The notes below the pieces were generated by a model, which saw nothing but the letters and a program-made list of their open reading frames with translations, did not search any database and was not told where the DNA came from. A stretch of DNA of 64,000 bases from Eremomyces bilateralis CBS 781.70 (lineage: Eukaryota; Ascomycota; Dothideomycetes; Eremomycetales; Eremomycetaceae), in NCBI RefSeq assembly GCF_010015585.1, contig NW_022985067.1, positions 642,808-706,807 of the forward strand, in the 5' to 3' direction. Shown here one piece after another: positions 34,364 through 46,239 of the stretch. The translations under genes were made by a program, and so were the position numbers. Each line of letters starts with the position of its first letter. The stretch's first letter is position 1.

Positions 34364-35224
34364 CGCGGGACTCGACGTATGGAAATGGAAGGCTACCAGG
34401 AGCTCATGGTACCATGATCATATTACGCCAGGTGCGATGGGAACGATAGAGGGATCACCAGCAAAATTCCGTTACGGGATTGGATTGAATTGATGCTTTG
34501 TCGGGTTGTAAGGCCTGGATAATAATAGGTAATCCGGAATATTGCGCGAGTTGTCACCAAGTATCAGGCCTGTATCAGACCCGAACCCATCCCCCTCCAG
34601 TCATCGTCGGTGACGTGCGGCATCGGACAGCCGAAGCAATGCCCCCCGTTTCGGCGTTTCCCCGTTTCCCCCCACCAATTCGGCTTTCGTCCCAGCTGAC
34701 CATCCTCGTTTCATGTTGGCTCAAAACTGGGGATGAGGAATAGGTAATGTGAGAACAACAGGAAACATATTGTTGGGAATAATAACGGAAGCCAAGTCTT
34801 CTCGGGATTGCACTCTTATGACACAGTATGAGAGCATAAATAATAACCAAGGAATAGCAAGGCGACGTTCTTCTTTTCGGTTATTCTCATTGCATCACGC
34901 TTCAATCGTGCGAGAAGCCGAAAGTGCAGTGGAAACCTTCTGGAATCCCGAGATCCAGACCCTTACCCATCCGTAAGAATAATAACGAAATCTGAATAGC
35001 GTGGGAGCCGACGATGATGTGCTTTGCGCTTGGCCAATGAAAATCGACATGATCAAACAAAATTCCAAAATTCCATTGTCATTGATCAGCCACGCCGACA
35101 ATATAACCGTACGTGCTAGTCAATTTTCCATCGCAGATTTAGTTTCCTCATCAACTCTCTGAACCCGGAATTCGTGTTGCATGTCCGCGTCGCAATTCCG
35201 TTTTGCACAAGTCATTGGAGAACA
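34364..35224. other. Divergent promoter region, FAD synthetase / sulfite reductase
   Basis: About 860 bases between divergent starts. A CCAAT box lies at 35034-35038 in TTGGCCAATGA, about 190 bases before the sulfite reductase ATG. The ten-mer AATAATAACG occurs twice (around 34780 and 34978). I found no clear match to the MetR/Cys3 palindrome. Open frames here are short and unrecognisable. Confidence 0.5.
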
Positions 35225-38200
35225 ATGGCTTCCATCTCCTCTGCTGGAGAGGCTGGTATGTGGTTTGCGCCCCTCTATTGTTCTTCACAATGGCTCCCCC
35301 GCAATGCGAAGCCTTCGTAGACAGTAATTGTCGTGAGAAGAACCATCGCTAACAGATACAGTGTCGCGAGTCGCCTACTTATCCAGCGATGCAGTGGTGT
35401 CCGTTCAACCATCTCTAGCTCAGGATTCGGAATTCTCCTCGCATCTCCGAGAATACGCTACGAAACAGTTACTGAGCATTGTCTCACGAGACACGCCCGA
35501 GGCAAGTCCATTGATGATTGTTTTTGAAAGGATTTCTATATTGACGAATGACTCAGATCCTGTCGGTACGACATAATGCGGATCCTCTACTTTCCGTATT
35601 CGATCCAATTCGAAGCGGGAAGCTCGTCTCGGTGACCACCACGTCCTCGGTTCTCCTCCGTGCCATCCCCTACCTCTACAAACTCGCCCACTACCCGGTC
35701 GTCATCCACGTCTCGCTAGAGCCGGGCGAGTACCCCGACTACTCCTCCATCACGTCCATCCGTCAATGTGGATTCATCTTCCTTCAATCGGAGAGCCTCC
35801 AGGAAGTGCAGGATCTGGCCGTGTCGGCGCACGCTCTCGCGATCAAGTCCGGGAAAGGCGTCATCCACTTCTTCAATTCCAATGCCACTGACCAGGATAA
35901 TGAAATCAAAGACGAGACTCGTGAGCTCGTCAAGCGTGTTGTTGATGTCGATGGAGCTCGACTTTGGCAAGCGGCGAAATCCGATGACTGGGGAATCTAC
36001 GCCGACGAAGGAAGGCGAGCCACCACGACGGTTTTCGGCGAAGAGAAGCCCCTCATCACCGGCGTTCCTTCTCAACTGGATCCCGCTGTCTCAGAAAGAC
36101 TAAAGCAGGACAACGCAAGCGCAAGAGAATCGTCGGCGACCTCCTCATCAAATGCAGACAGCAGCGGTGACAGCGCGCCAATCTCTTCCGCAGCCACTTC
36201 AATCGAGCCAGCGTCCACCCGCCCGATCAATACCGATGATATCTCTAAGCACATCGGCCAAATATGGGACACGATCCACGATTTGACCGGGCGGACGTAC
36301 GAGCCCTTCTCATACTCGGGATCCAGCCGGGACCAGGCCGCTCTGTTTGTCTTCGGCGCAGATACGGCGCTTCTAGCCAAGGCTATCGATTCAGCGGGCT
36401 CGACCGATCAGTTCGCTAAGGTCGGCATTATCACCGCACGGTTATACCGGCCTTGGTTGACGCTCAGCCTGGCTGATTTACTTCCGAAATCGTTGAAGAA
36501 GATCGCCGTTCTGGAGCAGGTCCGACGGAAGACGACGAAGTGGGGTCCGTTGCTGCTTGATGTGCTCGCAACGATCAGGACTCCGGGCTCCGCGAACCCT
36601 AGCATTGTTGGCTATCAGCTTGGATATATCACCGAGGCCACCGCTCAGCAGGCTTTGAAAGGGATCTTCCAGAATCTCGCACTAGAGACTCCGATCCAAA
36701 ATCTTACCGTTGGCCAGCCAGATGGCCCAAACGAGGAGCAGCTAACAGGACAGCTCCAGCAACCTGAATTGGAGAACGCCTACTTCAAGATCTTGGACCA
36801 GCTGTTCCCCGAACGGCTCTATGTTGCCAACCGGTTGGGAAAATCGACTGCTGGTTTAGAACCAACCACGTCCAACAGCCCGGAGTTTGGTCTCGGTTCC
36901 TTGATCTCGCGACAGGAAGCAGAAGCACGCTTCGTCGAGAAAGTCAAGCAACTCGTCAAGAACGCAAATCCCTTTATCACCTCGGCCCCCCAAGATTGGC
37001 TCTCAAAATGGCTCTTGGCTCGCCAGGAGCCTAAGAAGCTGCCTGCCGTCGCACAAGATACCCTCTCGCGCCTCAATGTCGACGGGTCTACCGCTGCCTC
37101 TGATCTTCTTTCACAAAAGTCTTTCTTCCTCAATGAAAGCCGCTGGCTGATCGGTTCGGATGCTTGGGCTTACGACCTTGCCAATAGTGGCGTGCATCAC
37201 GTCCTCGCCTCCGGACTCAACATTAACATGTTGATCATTGACTCCACGCCCTACTCAGAGAAGGCTGCCGCCGATGCATCCCGAAGGAAGAAAGACATCG
37301 GCCTCTATGCGATGAACTTTGGGAATGCATATGTTGCGTCCGTCGCCGTTTACGGAAGCTATACTCAAGTCCTCAGCGCCATGTTGGAGGCCGACTCGTT
37401 CGATGGGCCGAGTATTGTGATGGCGTACTTGCCGTACTTCAGCGAAACCGAGAGCCCCTTGACCGTCATGCAGGAAACCAAGAAAGCGATCGACATCGGC
37501 TACTGGCCGTTGTATCGCTGGAACCCCAAGGCGGAAGAGAACAGCGAGCCTAACTTCCATTTGGATAGCGAACGGGTCAAGCAGGAATTGAAGGAGTTCT
37601 TGCGCCGAGATCAGCATATGAGCCAGGTCATGCGCAAGCACCCGGAATTCGCACCGGCCCTAAACAAGGATTATGGAAAGGAAGTGAGGGCGCTGCAGAA
37701 GCGGAAGGCGAAGGATGCATATGCTCAGCTGCTGGAGGGACTCGCCGGAGCTCCGATGACCGTGCTGTTCGCCAGTGATAACGGGAATGCCGAGAACTTG
37801 GCCAAGCGGCTCGCGAACCGAGGCAAGGCTCGCGGCTTGAAGACGATCGCCATGGCCATGGACGATTACCCCATTGAGGATATCTCGACTGAAGAAAACA
37901 TTGTCTTGGTCACCAGCACTGCCGGACAGGGAGAGTTCCCGCAGAATGGACGGTCGTTCTGGGAAGCGGTCAAGAACTCCACCGATATCGACCTTGTCAA
38001 TGTCCACTTTGCCGTCTTCAGCTTGGGAGACTCGCATTACTGGCCCCGAAAGCAAGATAAGATCTACTACAACAAGCCGGGTAAAGACCTTCACACGCGT
38101 TTTCTCGCTCTGGGTGGCCAGCCTTTGGTCGACTGCGGTCTTGGAGACGATCAAGACCCTGATGCCTACCAAACCGGCTATCAAGAGTGGGAGCCCCAGC

Positions 38201-40035
38201 TATGGCAAGCATTAGGAGTTTCGAACGTCGAGGGGCTGCCGGAGGAGCCTCCGCCAATCACCAATGAAGACATCAAGATTGCAAGCAATTTCTTGCGCGG
38301 CACAATCGTGGAAGGGCTGAACGATCCGACCACTGGAGCGATCAGTGCCTCCGATTCTCAGCTCACAAAATTCCACGGCACCTACATGCAGGATGACCGA
38401 GATCTGCGAGACGAGAGGAAAGCTCAGGGTCTTGAGCCCGCATATTCCTTCATGATCCGATGCAGACTACCGGGTGGTGTCGCTACTCCCGACCAGTGGA
38501 TCAAAATGGATGATATCGCGACGACGCTCGGTAACGAGACGATGAAGTTGACCACGCGACAAACCTTCCAATTCCACGGAGTGGTGAAGGGCAAGCTCAA
38601 GCCGGCCATGCAAGCGATCAACCGAGCACTCATGACGACCATTGCGGCCTGCGGTGACGTGAACAGGAACGTCATGTGCAGCGTCATTCCTGATCAATCC
38701 GCATTCCATGCGGAAGTGCACGCAGTGTCGAAGCGTGTCAGCGATCACCTGCTACCGAATACGACTGCGTACCATGAAATCTGGCTGAAGGATGAAGACG
38801 ACAAGAAGACGCTAGTTGCCGGAGACGCGGTCGTGGACAACGAGCCGCTATATGGGCCCACCTACCTTCCTCGAAAGTTCAAGATCACTATTGCTGTGCC
38901 ACCCCACAACGATACCGACGTGTATGCCCACGACATCGGCCTGATCGCCATCAAAGGCAAAGACGGCAGCCTGGAAGGGTTCAACGTCACTGCTGGAGGA
39001 GGAATGGGCGCGACGCATAACAACAAGAAAACGTATCCGCAAATCGGCCGCATGATGGGCTACGTCGCGAAAAAAGACACCCACATAGCCTGCGAGAAGA
39101 TCATGCTCGTGCAGCGCGACCACGGCGATCGCAAGAACCGCAAGCACGCCCGTCTGAAGTACACCATCGATGACCTGGGCGTCGACGTCTTCCGGTCCAA
39201 GGTTGAGGAGATCTGGGGCAAGGCGTTTGAACCCGAGCGATCATTCAAGTTCGAGAGCAACATCGACACGTTCGGCTGGCAAAAGGACGAGAACGGCCTC
39301 AACCATTTCATGCTCTTCATCGAGAACGGCCGCATCGAAGACACGCCCGAGTTCCCGATGAAGACCGGGCTGCGCGAGGTCGCGAAGGTGCATAAGGGCG
39401 AGTTCCGCCTCTCTCCCAACCAGCATCTCGTCCTGTCGAAGGTCGCAGACGAAGACGTCCCGGTGATGAAGGAGCTGCTGAAGAAATATAAGCTGGACAA
39501 CACCGATTTTAGCGCCCTACGACTGAGCAGCTCGGCATGCGTTGCCTTCCCCACTTGCGGTCTTGCGATGGCGGAATCGGAGCGGTACCTCCCGGAGCTG
39601 ATTACCAAGCTCGAGTCGACGATCGAGGAGGCGGGTCTCCGCCAAGATAGCATCGTCATGCGCATGACAGGTTGTCCCAACGGCTGCGCACGACCATGGC
39701 TCGCGGAGGTGGCGTTTGTGGGCAAGGCGTTCGGGGCGTACAACATGTACCTGGGCGGCGGGTACCATGGACAGCGGCTCAACAAGCTGTACCGCAGCAG
39801 CATCAAGGAGGACGAAATCCTGGAGATCCTGAGGCCGATGATGAAGCAGTACGCGAAGGAGCGGGAGGAGGGGGAGCGGTTTGGCGACTGGTGCGTCCGG
39901 GCCGGGTATATTAAGGCAACGAGAGAAGGGAGGGATTTCCATGAAGATGTAAGTGCTTCAATCTACTCACGATGATGGGATGCAGTGCTAACGATATTAC
40001 AGACGGCTGAAGTGGAAGAAGACGACGAGGAATGA
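35225..40035 (+). CDS. met5: Sulfite reductase [NADPH] hemoprotein beta subunit
   Basis: Four exons, 35225-35255, 35362-35501, 35557-39948 and 40003-40035, give 1531 residues. The first intron is GTATGT...ATACAG, the second is GC-AG (separate entry) and the last is GTAAGT...TTACAG; phases agree throughout. Order of domains: an N-terminal pyruvate-ferredoxin-oxidoreductase-like region without obvious catalytic motifs, a flavodoxin domain (TVLFASDNGNAENLAKRLA, VLVTSTAGQGEFP), then duplicated nitrite/sulfite reductase ferredoxin-like halves. The siroheme/4Fe-4S cysteines are complete: SSACVAFPTCGLA (C-x5-C) and TGCPNGC (C-x3-C). With the Met10-type flavoprotein it reduces sulfite to sulfide for cysteine and methionine synthesis. 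The acidic C-terminus (AEVEEDDEE) is supplied by the last exon. Confidence 0.96.
35502..35556 (+). other. GC-AG intron in the sulfite reductase gene
   Basis: Exon 2 ends GAG and is followed by GCAAGTCC; the acceptor is ATGACTCAG, and the next exon opens ATCCTGTCG in the frame that leads into the conserved protein. No GT donor nearby keeps phase with SIVSRDTPE before and ILSVRHNADP after. AG|GCAAGT is the strong consensus expected of rare GC donors. The intron is 55 nt, so retention shifts the frame. Confidence 0.7.
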
Positions 40036-40913
40036 GCGGATTATGATTTCCGTCATGATTGCATTGGGAGGAAGCATGCGAGCATATCGCGTACATTTCT
40101 GCATTTGAATAACGGCGCTTGCATGGAGCATAATAACTAGTTGTTTCCAATGATACCATTCTCCTCATACGACCTAAGGATGTGCCGTCGTGAATTTCTA
40201 ATACATTCAACCTGTGGCAACTCGTCGCGCTAGCCCCTGAGCTCCGGTTATTCCAATCCGACCACAGAGCCGAGGACATCAATATGCCTCCCAAATCCCA
40301 GCGTCCACGCCACCGAACATTAGTCATGCAAAGACAAACCCGTCTGTGCAGGCTATGCCGCATGAAGACTGAAAAGCCGACGACCAGTAACCGATAACGC
40401 CGTATTAACGCGAGAAGGCGAGGCCATCACAGTAGTCAGCACCTAGAGATCCTAATTGCTAAGCACGAACTTCAACCGAACTAAATCCACGAGTGACATC
40501 ATCGAATCTGTTGAGACCTTATTGCCTGACGACAATCATTTCGTACTCCGCTCCCTGTTGTTGTCCACTGCAATCGGTCTGTAAGCATTCATATCCCCAT
40601 TTAACCTGTTCAAATATTTAGGTACGTACCGAGTGCCGATCATTCGATACAACCATGAGCATTCGCGGATCCGTAATTATCCCCGAGTTCGTGAGTGGCT
40701 TGGGGTTCATTGGAAATCAAAGTGGTATAGAGACTAATGATATGCATCATGATGATCGGACCCATGACAGCCGGCCCCCATATCGTCAATACAATTGATC
40801 ATGTCAGAATATAAAAGGGCTGCAGAACTTCAGCGGTCTTCGAAAAGCGCGAATTAACTCAGTTGACGTTTACAACACAAGCGTTCTATCCATCTCACAG
40901 ATTCTCGTTCACA
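40036..40913. other. Intergenic region upstream of MDR oxidoreductase
   Basis: About 880 bases. A minus-strand open frame (39911-40363) overlaps the end of the previous gene and looks like a shadow. A TATA box is listed separately. I see nothing else. Confidence 0.5.
40810..40817 (+). promoter_or_regulatory. TATA box of the MDR oxidoreductase gene
   Basis: TATAAAAG lies 97 bases upstream of the ATG at 40914, a normal distance for a fungal TATA element with a short leader. TATA promoters in fungi tend to belong to regulated rather than constitutive genes. Confidence 0.5.
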
Positions 40914-42246
40914 ATGGCTCCAAAATCCATGAAGCAGTGGTCGTTGCCCGATTTCAACGGGTTCGACAGTCTGAAACTGGAAGAAGTCCCGGTGCCCGAA
41001 TGTGGAGATGATCAAGTCCTCGTCAGACGTAAGTAGGCGTGTCAAATTGGCAGCTTCGTGGAATTGTGACTAATTCCTCATAGTGACTGCCGCTTCTCTG
41101 AATTACCGTGATCTTATCATCTCCAAGGTGGACTTTCTCGAGACACGGAGACTTCGTTTCTATAGATCGACTGACATCTCGTACCTAGGCAAAATATCCA
41201 TTTCCGACGAATCCAGGCGTTGTCCCAGGAAGCGATGGTGCCGGCGTCGTCGAAGCCGTGGGCAAGCGTGTCCGGCTGTTCAAACCTGGCGATCGTGTTG
41301 TCACGCTATTCAACCAAAGACATCTGGCCGGACGGCTGACAGACGACATGATCTACAATGGTTCGCTCGGGGGTAATGCCGACGGTACCCTTCGAGAGTA
41401 CGGCGTGTTCTCGGAACATGGGGTTCTAAAGACGCCCAGTAATTTGAGTGACGTGGAAGCTAGCACGCTGACTTGCGGTGAGCTCAATCTCGAATTCGCC
41501 TGGAGGTTTAAACACTAATGGAAATACAGCTGGTGTGACTGCTTGGAACGCGTTGTTCGGTATGAAAGACCGGGCGATCAAGCCGGGTGACACCGTTTTG
41601 ACGCAGGGCACTGGCGGTGTCAGCCTCTTTGCCGTCCAGGTACGCATTCCATGGTCTCCCTCGGGTGGATTAATGCTTATATACGCTTGCAGTTCGCGAA
41701 AGCGGCCGGCGCCACCGTCATCGCAACGACCTCATCCGAAGAAAAAGCCCAGCGACTCAGGAAGCTCGGCGCGGACCACATCCTCAACTACAAGGAGAAC
41801 CCCAACTGGGGCGAAGCAGCGAAGAATCTGACCCCGAACAAGGTCGGCGTTGACCATGTAAGTCACCATCCCGCATTTTCCGAGCCTGGACTAGGAAGTC
41901 AGGTGCTGACTCGATCTAGGTGATTGAAGTTGCCGGCCCAAAGTCCATGGAACAGTCCCTCGCCGCCGTGAGGATCGAGGGTGTTATCACTATAATTGGC
42001 TTCTTGGGGGGGGTCGTAGCGCAGAACGAGCCCGGATTTCTCAATGCGCTAACTCACCAGTGCACTATCCGAGGATTGCTGGTTGGATCACGCCTCCAAT
42101 TTGAGGATATGAACGCGGCGGTCGAGTCTCAAAACATCAAACCAATCGTCGACGAGAGGATCTTCAAATTCGATCAACTGAAGGAGGCATATCAGCACAT
42201 GTGGGATCAGAAGCATTTCGGCAAGGTTGTTGTCAAGTTCGATTGA
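40914..42246 (+). CDS. MDR-superfamily zinc-type alcohol dehydrogenase/quinone oxidoreductase-like protein
   Basis: Six exons, 40914-41028, 41084-41127, 41189-41477, 41530-41639, 41693-41857 and 41920-42246, give 349 residues; all junction phases agree. A GroES-like N-terminal domain (VLVRLTAASLNYRDLIISK, PGVVPGSDGAGVVEAVG, FKPGDRVVTLF) is followed by a Rossmann NAD(P) domain (GVTAWNALFG, QGTGGVSLFAVQFAKAAGA, LGADHILNY, IGFLGG). The cysteines that bind catalytic and structural zinc in classic alcohol dehydrogenases are not in the usual places (N replaces C in the LNYRD segment), so it is probably a zinc-independent reductase of the quinone-oxidoreductase kind. Substrate unknown. The second intron has an unusual GTGGAC donor but is required by frame. 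Confidence 0.88.
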
Positions 42247-42922
42247 TCTGCAAATAGGAAGAGTTGTCTGGCTTCGTTGCAACTGATATTGTCCCCCAAT
42301 TATTGGCTATATAGTGGTAAATATGCAGGAACGAGCTCCGGTCTATAGACATATTGTTCTTTCTAAGTTACCTCCTGTTCACTGCTCGCAATCCAATCGA
42401 ATAAAAGGCATTTTCCTTGGCTCTAAATCCGTGACATAGGGCTAAGTGGCCGCACAGAATGACCAAACAATTGTACAGGTATTGAAACCTATTCCGCTGG
42501 TGCCAAGTCAATTTATCTAAAGGGTTTGGAGCGTATACTCTCCTCTTCACTTGCACATTAAAATGCGCAAACACCATTATTGGTCAGTCATTCGCTTTTC
42601 CTAAAGCGAACAATCCTCAAGGCCAATCTATGTATAGCGTGCCCCAATCAACTTTGTTGTATAATTAAGGTTTTATTAAGCTTAAACAAACCATCCCCCT
42701 TGTGGAACAATTAATTCCCTTGAATTGAGTTCCTAGATACCCTAGCTCTATTACGGTTGCTCGTTTTCGCTCGACATTGAACTCGGACCCAGTGAACGGT
42801 ATATTCTTTCGACTCCTGTGACGGCAGACATCGAGATATGATTATATATATATAAGCATTGTGCGCCTCCTCCCAAATTGCCTGGCTTTTGAAGTTCAAA
42901 TTGAGTGAGCCCTGCATTAGCC
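42247..42922. other. Intergenic region upstream of SURNod19-like gene
   Basis: About 680 bases, AT-rich. A TATATATATATA run at about 42844-42854 sits roughly 70 bases before the next ATG and may be its TATA element. No gene is evident. Confidence 0.5.
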
Positions 42923-44469
42923 ATGAAGCCCTTCGTAGTCCTATCAGTCGCGGCCATTGCTAGCTCTGCAGCCGTTCCGAATCTTGGTAAGCCACTTCCC
43001 CTCGCCTCTTGGATGGTTCGACTAAGTCACACACAGTCTCTCGCCAACTTGGAAACTTTCTATCCCTGTTCGGCGTCGGTGGTGCCGTCCAAGCCCCGAT
43101 CCTAAACCAGGAGCTGAAGCCACAACACGACCCGGCAGCGAAGCGTGAACTCAAAGTATGGGGACCGTTCAAACTCCAGCCCGCCAACGTGAGTGCCAAC
43201 CAACAGTGATCTGCACATCCCCAACAACTGACATTCCCTAGAGCACGCACGGAAAACCGAATGGGCTGAAGCTCGATCCAAGCAGTGATGTTGTCAGCGC
43301 GGCACTGAGCGGTATCTGCAATGGGTGTATGGTACTGGAAGCCCAGGGGCAAATGTCGTTTGCGAATGGCTCCCGCCAGGATATTCAATTCGGAGTGTAT
43401 ACGCATCACATCCTTTTTGCTGATATCGGGCGTCCGGCAGTCAGTCTACCCCTCGGAGCTGTCTGCCCCGACGGTATTAAGAATGCAGGTGGCTTCGCAG
43501 GCCAAGGTGCAGCCCTCGCAGGCAGTGGTCCACCGCCAGGAGTGACTGCAAGTGGCCCACCAGGGCAGAGCGAAGGTCACTCTCATGGACGCAAGCGCCA
43601 GGCGCCACCGGGTTCTAAAATCCCTCCAATATCCATCTTAGTCGGGAATGGAGAAGATGCATCTCCACTGGTGTTTGCGTCGAAGGACCCATCAGTCAAG
43701 AGCGGGTTCTACATCGGCGAGGAGGACAAGTTCGGCCTCATGGCAGAAGTGATAAATTATGACAACCACGATAAGGATGTCTGGTTCTCAGTCGATATCG
43801 AATACATCGAGGGGCCTCGTGAGCCGGACTATTTGGACGTCGGTGGTGGAGCTTTGAATATCGATGGCTGCAGTCGTGGACTGGCATTCCGTTCGTTCCA
43901 AGCTCTTGTGTATCGTTGGTCAACATGCTAACTGTGAATCCAGATCCACCAGCTGATAAAGCGGTCTCCTATACTTCGAATGACTTTATCGTCGGCGCAG
44001 ACGGATACCTTCTAAATTTTAGTCAGTTCTTAATCTACTTCCTTGGCCAAGCATATCAAGCTGACATGTCAACCAGCCCCTCACCTCCACGATGGGGGTA
44101 TAAATATCGAAGTGTTCCGTAATAAAACACTGGTATGCCACTCAGACGCCGTCTACGGTGACGGCGAAGGTACGACTGCGATCGGCGGGGAAGCATGGGA
44201 GACCATCACAGCATATACACCTTGTGAGAAGGCCGTAAAGGTGTCAAAGGGGGACATCCTCAGTATGTCTGCGGAATATGACCTAACGAAGCACCGACTG
44301 TGAGTTCAGAATCTCGATCTGCCAGTTGCCCAGTTCGTTCTGCTAACTCATCTCCAGGCGGCCCGATTCCAATAACCATGAAATGGGAGCCGAAGCGATG
44401 GCGCTTGCAACATACGTGTACGCACGAGAGCCTGTTGCACCGGCACCGGCACCGGCAGTGGAGGAATAG
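42923..44469 (+). CDS. Secreted SURNod19-like protein
   Basis: Six exons give about 420 residues: 42923-42986, 43037-43188, 43242 to about 43875, 43944-44021, 44077-44299 and 44358-44469. The fourth exon's upstream donor is ambiguous; several GT sites keep phase. A signal peptide is clear (MKPFVVLSVAAIASSAA). The later part shows the pattern I associate with the stress-up-regulated Nod 19 family: HHILFADIG, a DGC/PP segment, DGYLLNF, TPHLHDGGINIEVFRN, LVCHSDAVYG and SKGDILSMSAEYDLTKH. A Gly/Pro/Ser-rich insertion in exon 3 carries GRKRQAPPG, a Kex2-type KR site, so the protein may be cut during secretion. Biochemical function of the family is not known to me. Confidence 0.6.
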
Positions 44470-45330
44470 GAACCTCGCAGCTCAAAAACTGTGGTCTCTT
44501 GTTGTGGTTCGAGATATTATCGTGTATATTAGAAATGCTGCCACAAACATTGATGCGACAAAGATCTCATCGCATTGCCATGGCAAATACGGTACCAACC
44601 CGATTGAGATGTTTAGAGTGATGTCCGCGGATACTTGTATCCTCAACCCTTTCCAAATGCGGCACCAAGGGAACGCGTCCAGCGTCGACTGGAGTTCGAT
44701 CCAGCTGTGGCCGTCCGAAACCATTGTTTAGCAGTGATACCTAGCTAGCAAACGCACTGCTCACCGTCATTGGCTTCTCTTTCATCATGGGGATATCTTC
44801 CAGCGTCACATGTAGGATGGGGACGCGACGAGGTGACTAGAGAGCAGAGCGGAGACTAATGACTTAATGAGTGTCATGGTCGACGTCCCAAAGCGGTTAG
44901 TGCATTCCGACCTTCACTCTTTGTTTTAGTAGCCCGGCATGCGATCATTCAATCTGGAGCCTTTGTGAATTCACTTACCTTAGTTCCATTGGTTTTTGCG
45001 ATTTTACAGATGAAACTACTAGGATACTAGCCAACCAGTTGTCAATATCTTAGATGGTCAAGTGTATTATTGACATGTGAATCATGCTTACTATGTGAAT
45101 TCAATCTGCACATGAGCTGCGTCTCCCACGCATCAACAGACAACAAGTGAACGTGGGCTATGTTCTATTGCCAGCGCGTTTCACTTCACTTTCGAATGAT
45201 ATAAGTATTATGATTAACTCCAATACCTACCACCCATCCATCTCTCTCCACACCTCCTTTATCACAGGGCCAGACACCGCATTCTCCCAGTCTGCTCGCC
45301 TCAAGAAACAGCACAATCACACGGACGACC
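44470..45330. other. Intergenic region upstream of H4 variant
   Basis: About 860 bases. The plus-strand open frame 44300-44731 is a read-through of the previous gene in another frame and is not supported. No histone-type promoter element that I recognise, no repeat, no RNA gene. Confidence 0.45.
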
Positions 45331-46239
45331 ATGGCGAGACTAAATGAGAATAACCTTCGTCGGGCCACCTTTAGCTCGCTTTTCCGATCGAATGGCGGGC
45401 AAGGGAAGGGGAAGGGAAAGGCTGTCCCTCGCCGACACCGGTAGGTGAGATCATGATAGCGCTGAACTCCACATTGGTATATCGTTGACCCTTTAATTAT
45501 ACCAATCCGTATAATCGCGGCTAACCAAACCACTCACTTCACAGTATCTTACGCGACGATATCCAAGGCATCACGAAGGGTTCCATTCGGTAAGGAGCAG
45601 CGTGCGATCTCATCATGATCCATATGAAATCCAGAAACTAATATCCATTTCTGCTTAGTCGACTGGCTCGTCGCGGTGGAGTGCGACGCATTTCGGCCAC
45701 GATTTACGATGAGATTCGCAAGGTGATCAAGATCAGGGTCCACGAGGTATGCATTTTGTTACCCATCCATCCTAGTCTACTGTTGAGCGCGTTCGCTGAA
45801 TAATGGTGTCCGACTAACTTGCTATGTAGACACTGAAAAACATCACGATCCTTCTTGGTACGTGCTGTTGAAACGAAGAACGGTTATGAGTGACAAATGA
45901 ACTATCTGACTTAATAATAGACCACAAGAATCGCAAAACTGTCATGACCCGAGATGTGAGTTGCACCGGTCCTATTTTCGAGATTGACATGACTGACAAT
46001 TGCTATTCTAGGTGGTTTACGCGCTGAGGAGAGTAAGCCGATTCTTCCAGGTTCATGTGATGCGGCAGATGATGGCTAATTCTCGATTGCGATATTTACA
46101 GATGGGCACGCCAATCTACGTAAGTCTTGGTGCTCTCTTACAATGGAACCCCCCGATTAGCTTCTTACAGTTGTGATAGGGGTTTGGTTCCAATGATTTC
46201 CTCGCTCGACACAAGGAGGTCCTTGTTCACGGCCACTGA
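45331..46239 (+). CDS. Divergent histone H4 variant
   Basis: Eight exons, 45331-45440, 45545-45589, 45659-45746, 45830-45857, 45921-45955, 46012-46032, 46102-46119 and 46180-46239, give 134 residues against 102-103 for H4. All seven introns have GT-AG ends and phases agree. The histone fold is unmistakable: ILRDDIQGITKGSIRRLARR, GGVRRISATIYDEIRKVIK, DHKNRKTVMTRD, VVYALRR, MGTPIYGFGS. Differences: a 20-residue N-terminal extension before GGQGKGKGKAVPRRHR, Arg in place of Lys16, no residue at Lys20 (RRHR joins directly to ILRDD), changed helix 2/loop 2 (IRVHETLKNITILL) and a C-terminal tail NDFLARHKEVLVHGH. Exons 6 and 7 are only 21 and 18 nt. Filamentous ascomycetes are known to carry an H4 variant (hH4v in Neurospora); whether this is its orthologue is untested. 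Confidence 0.85.

Noticed and set aside
39911-40363. 150-codon minus-strand open frame
   Set aside because: Overlaps the 3' end of the sulfite reductase gene in antisense. No motif or start context.
44300-44731. 143-codon plus-strand open frame after the SURNod19-like gene
   Set aside because: Begins inside the last intron of that gene. The spliced frame is supported by matching phases, while this one has no motif.
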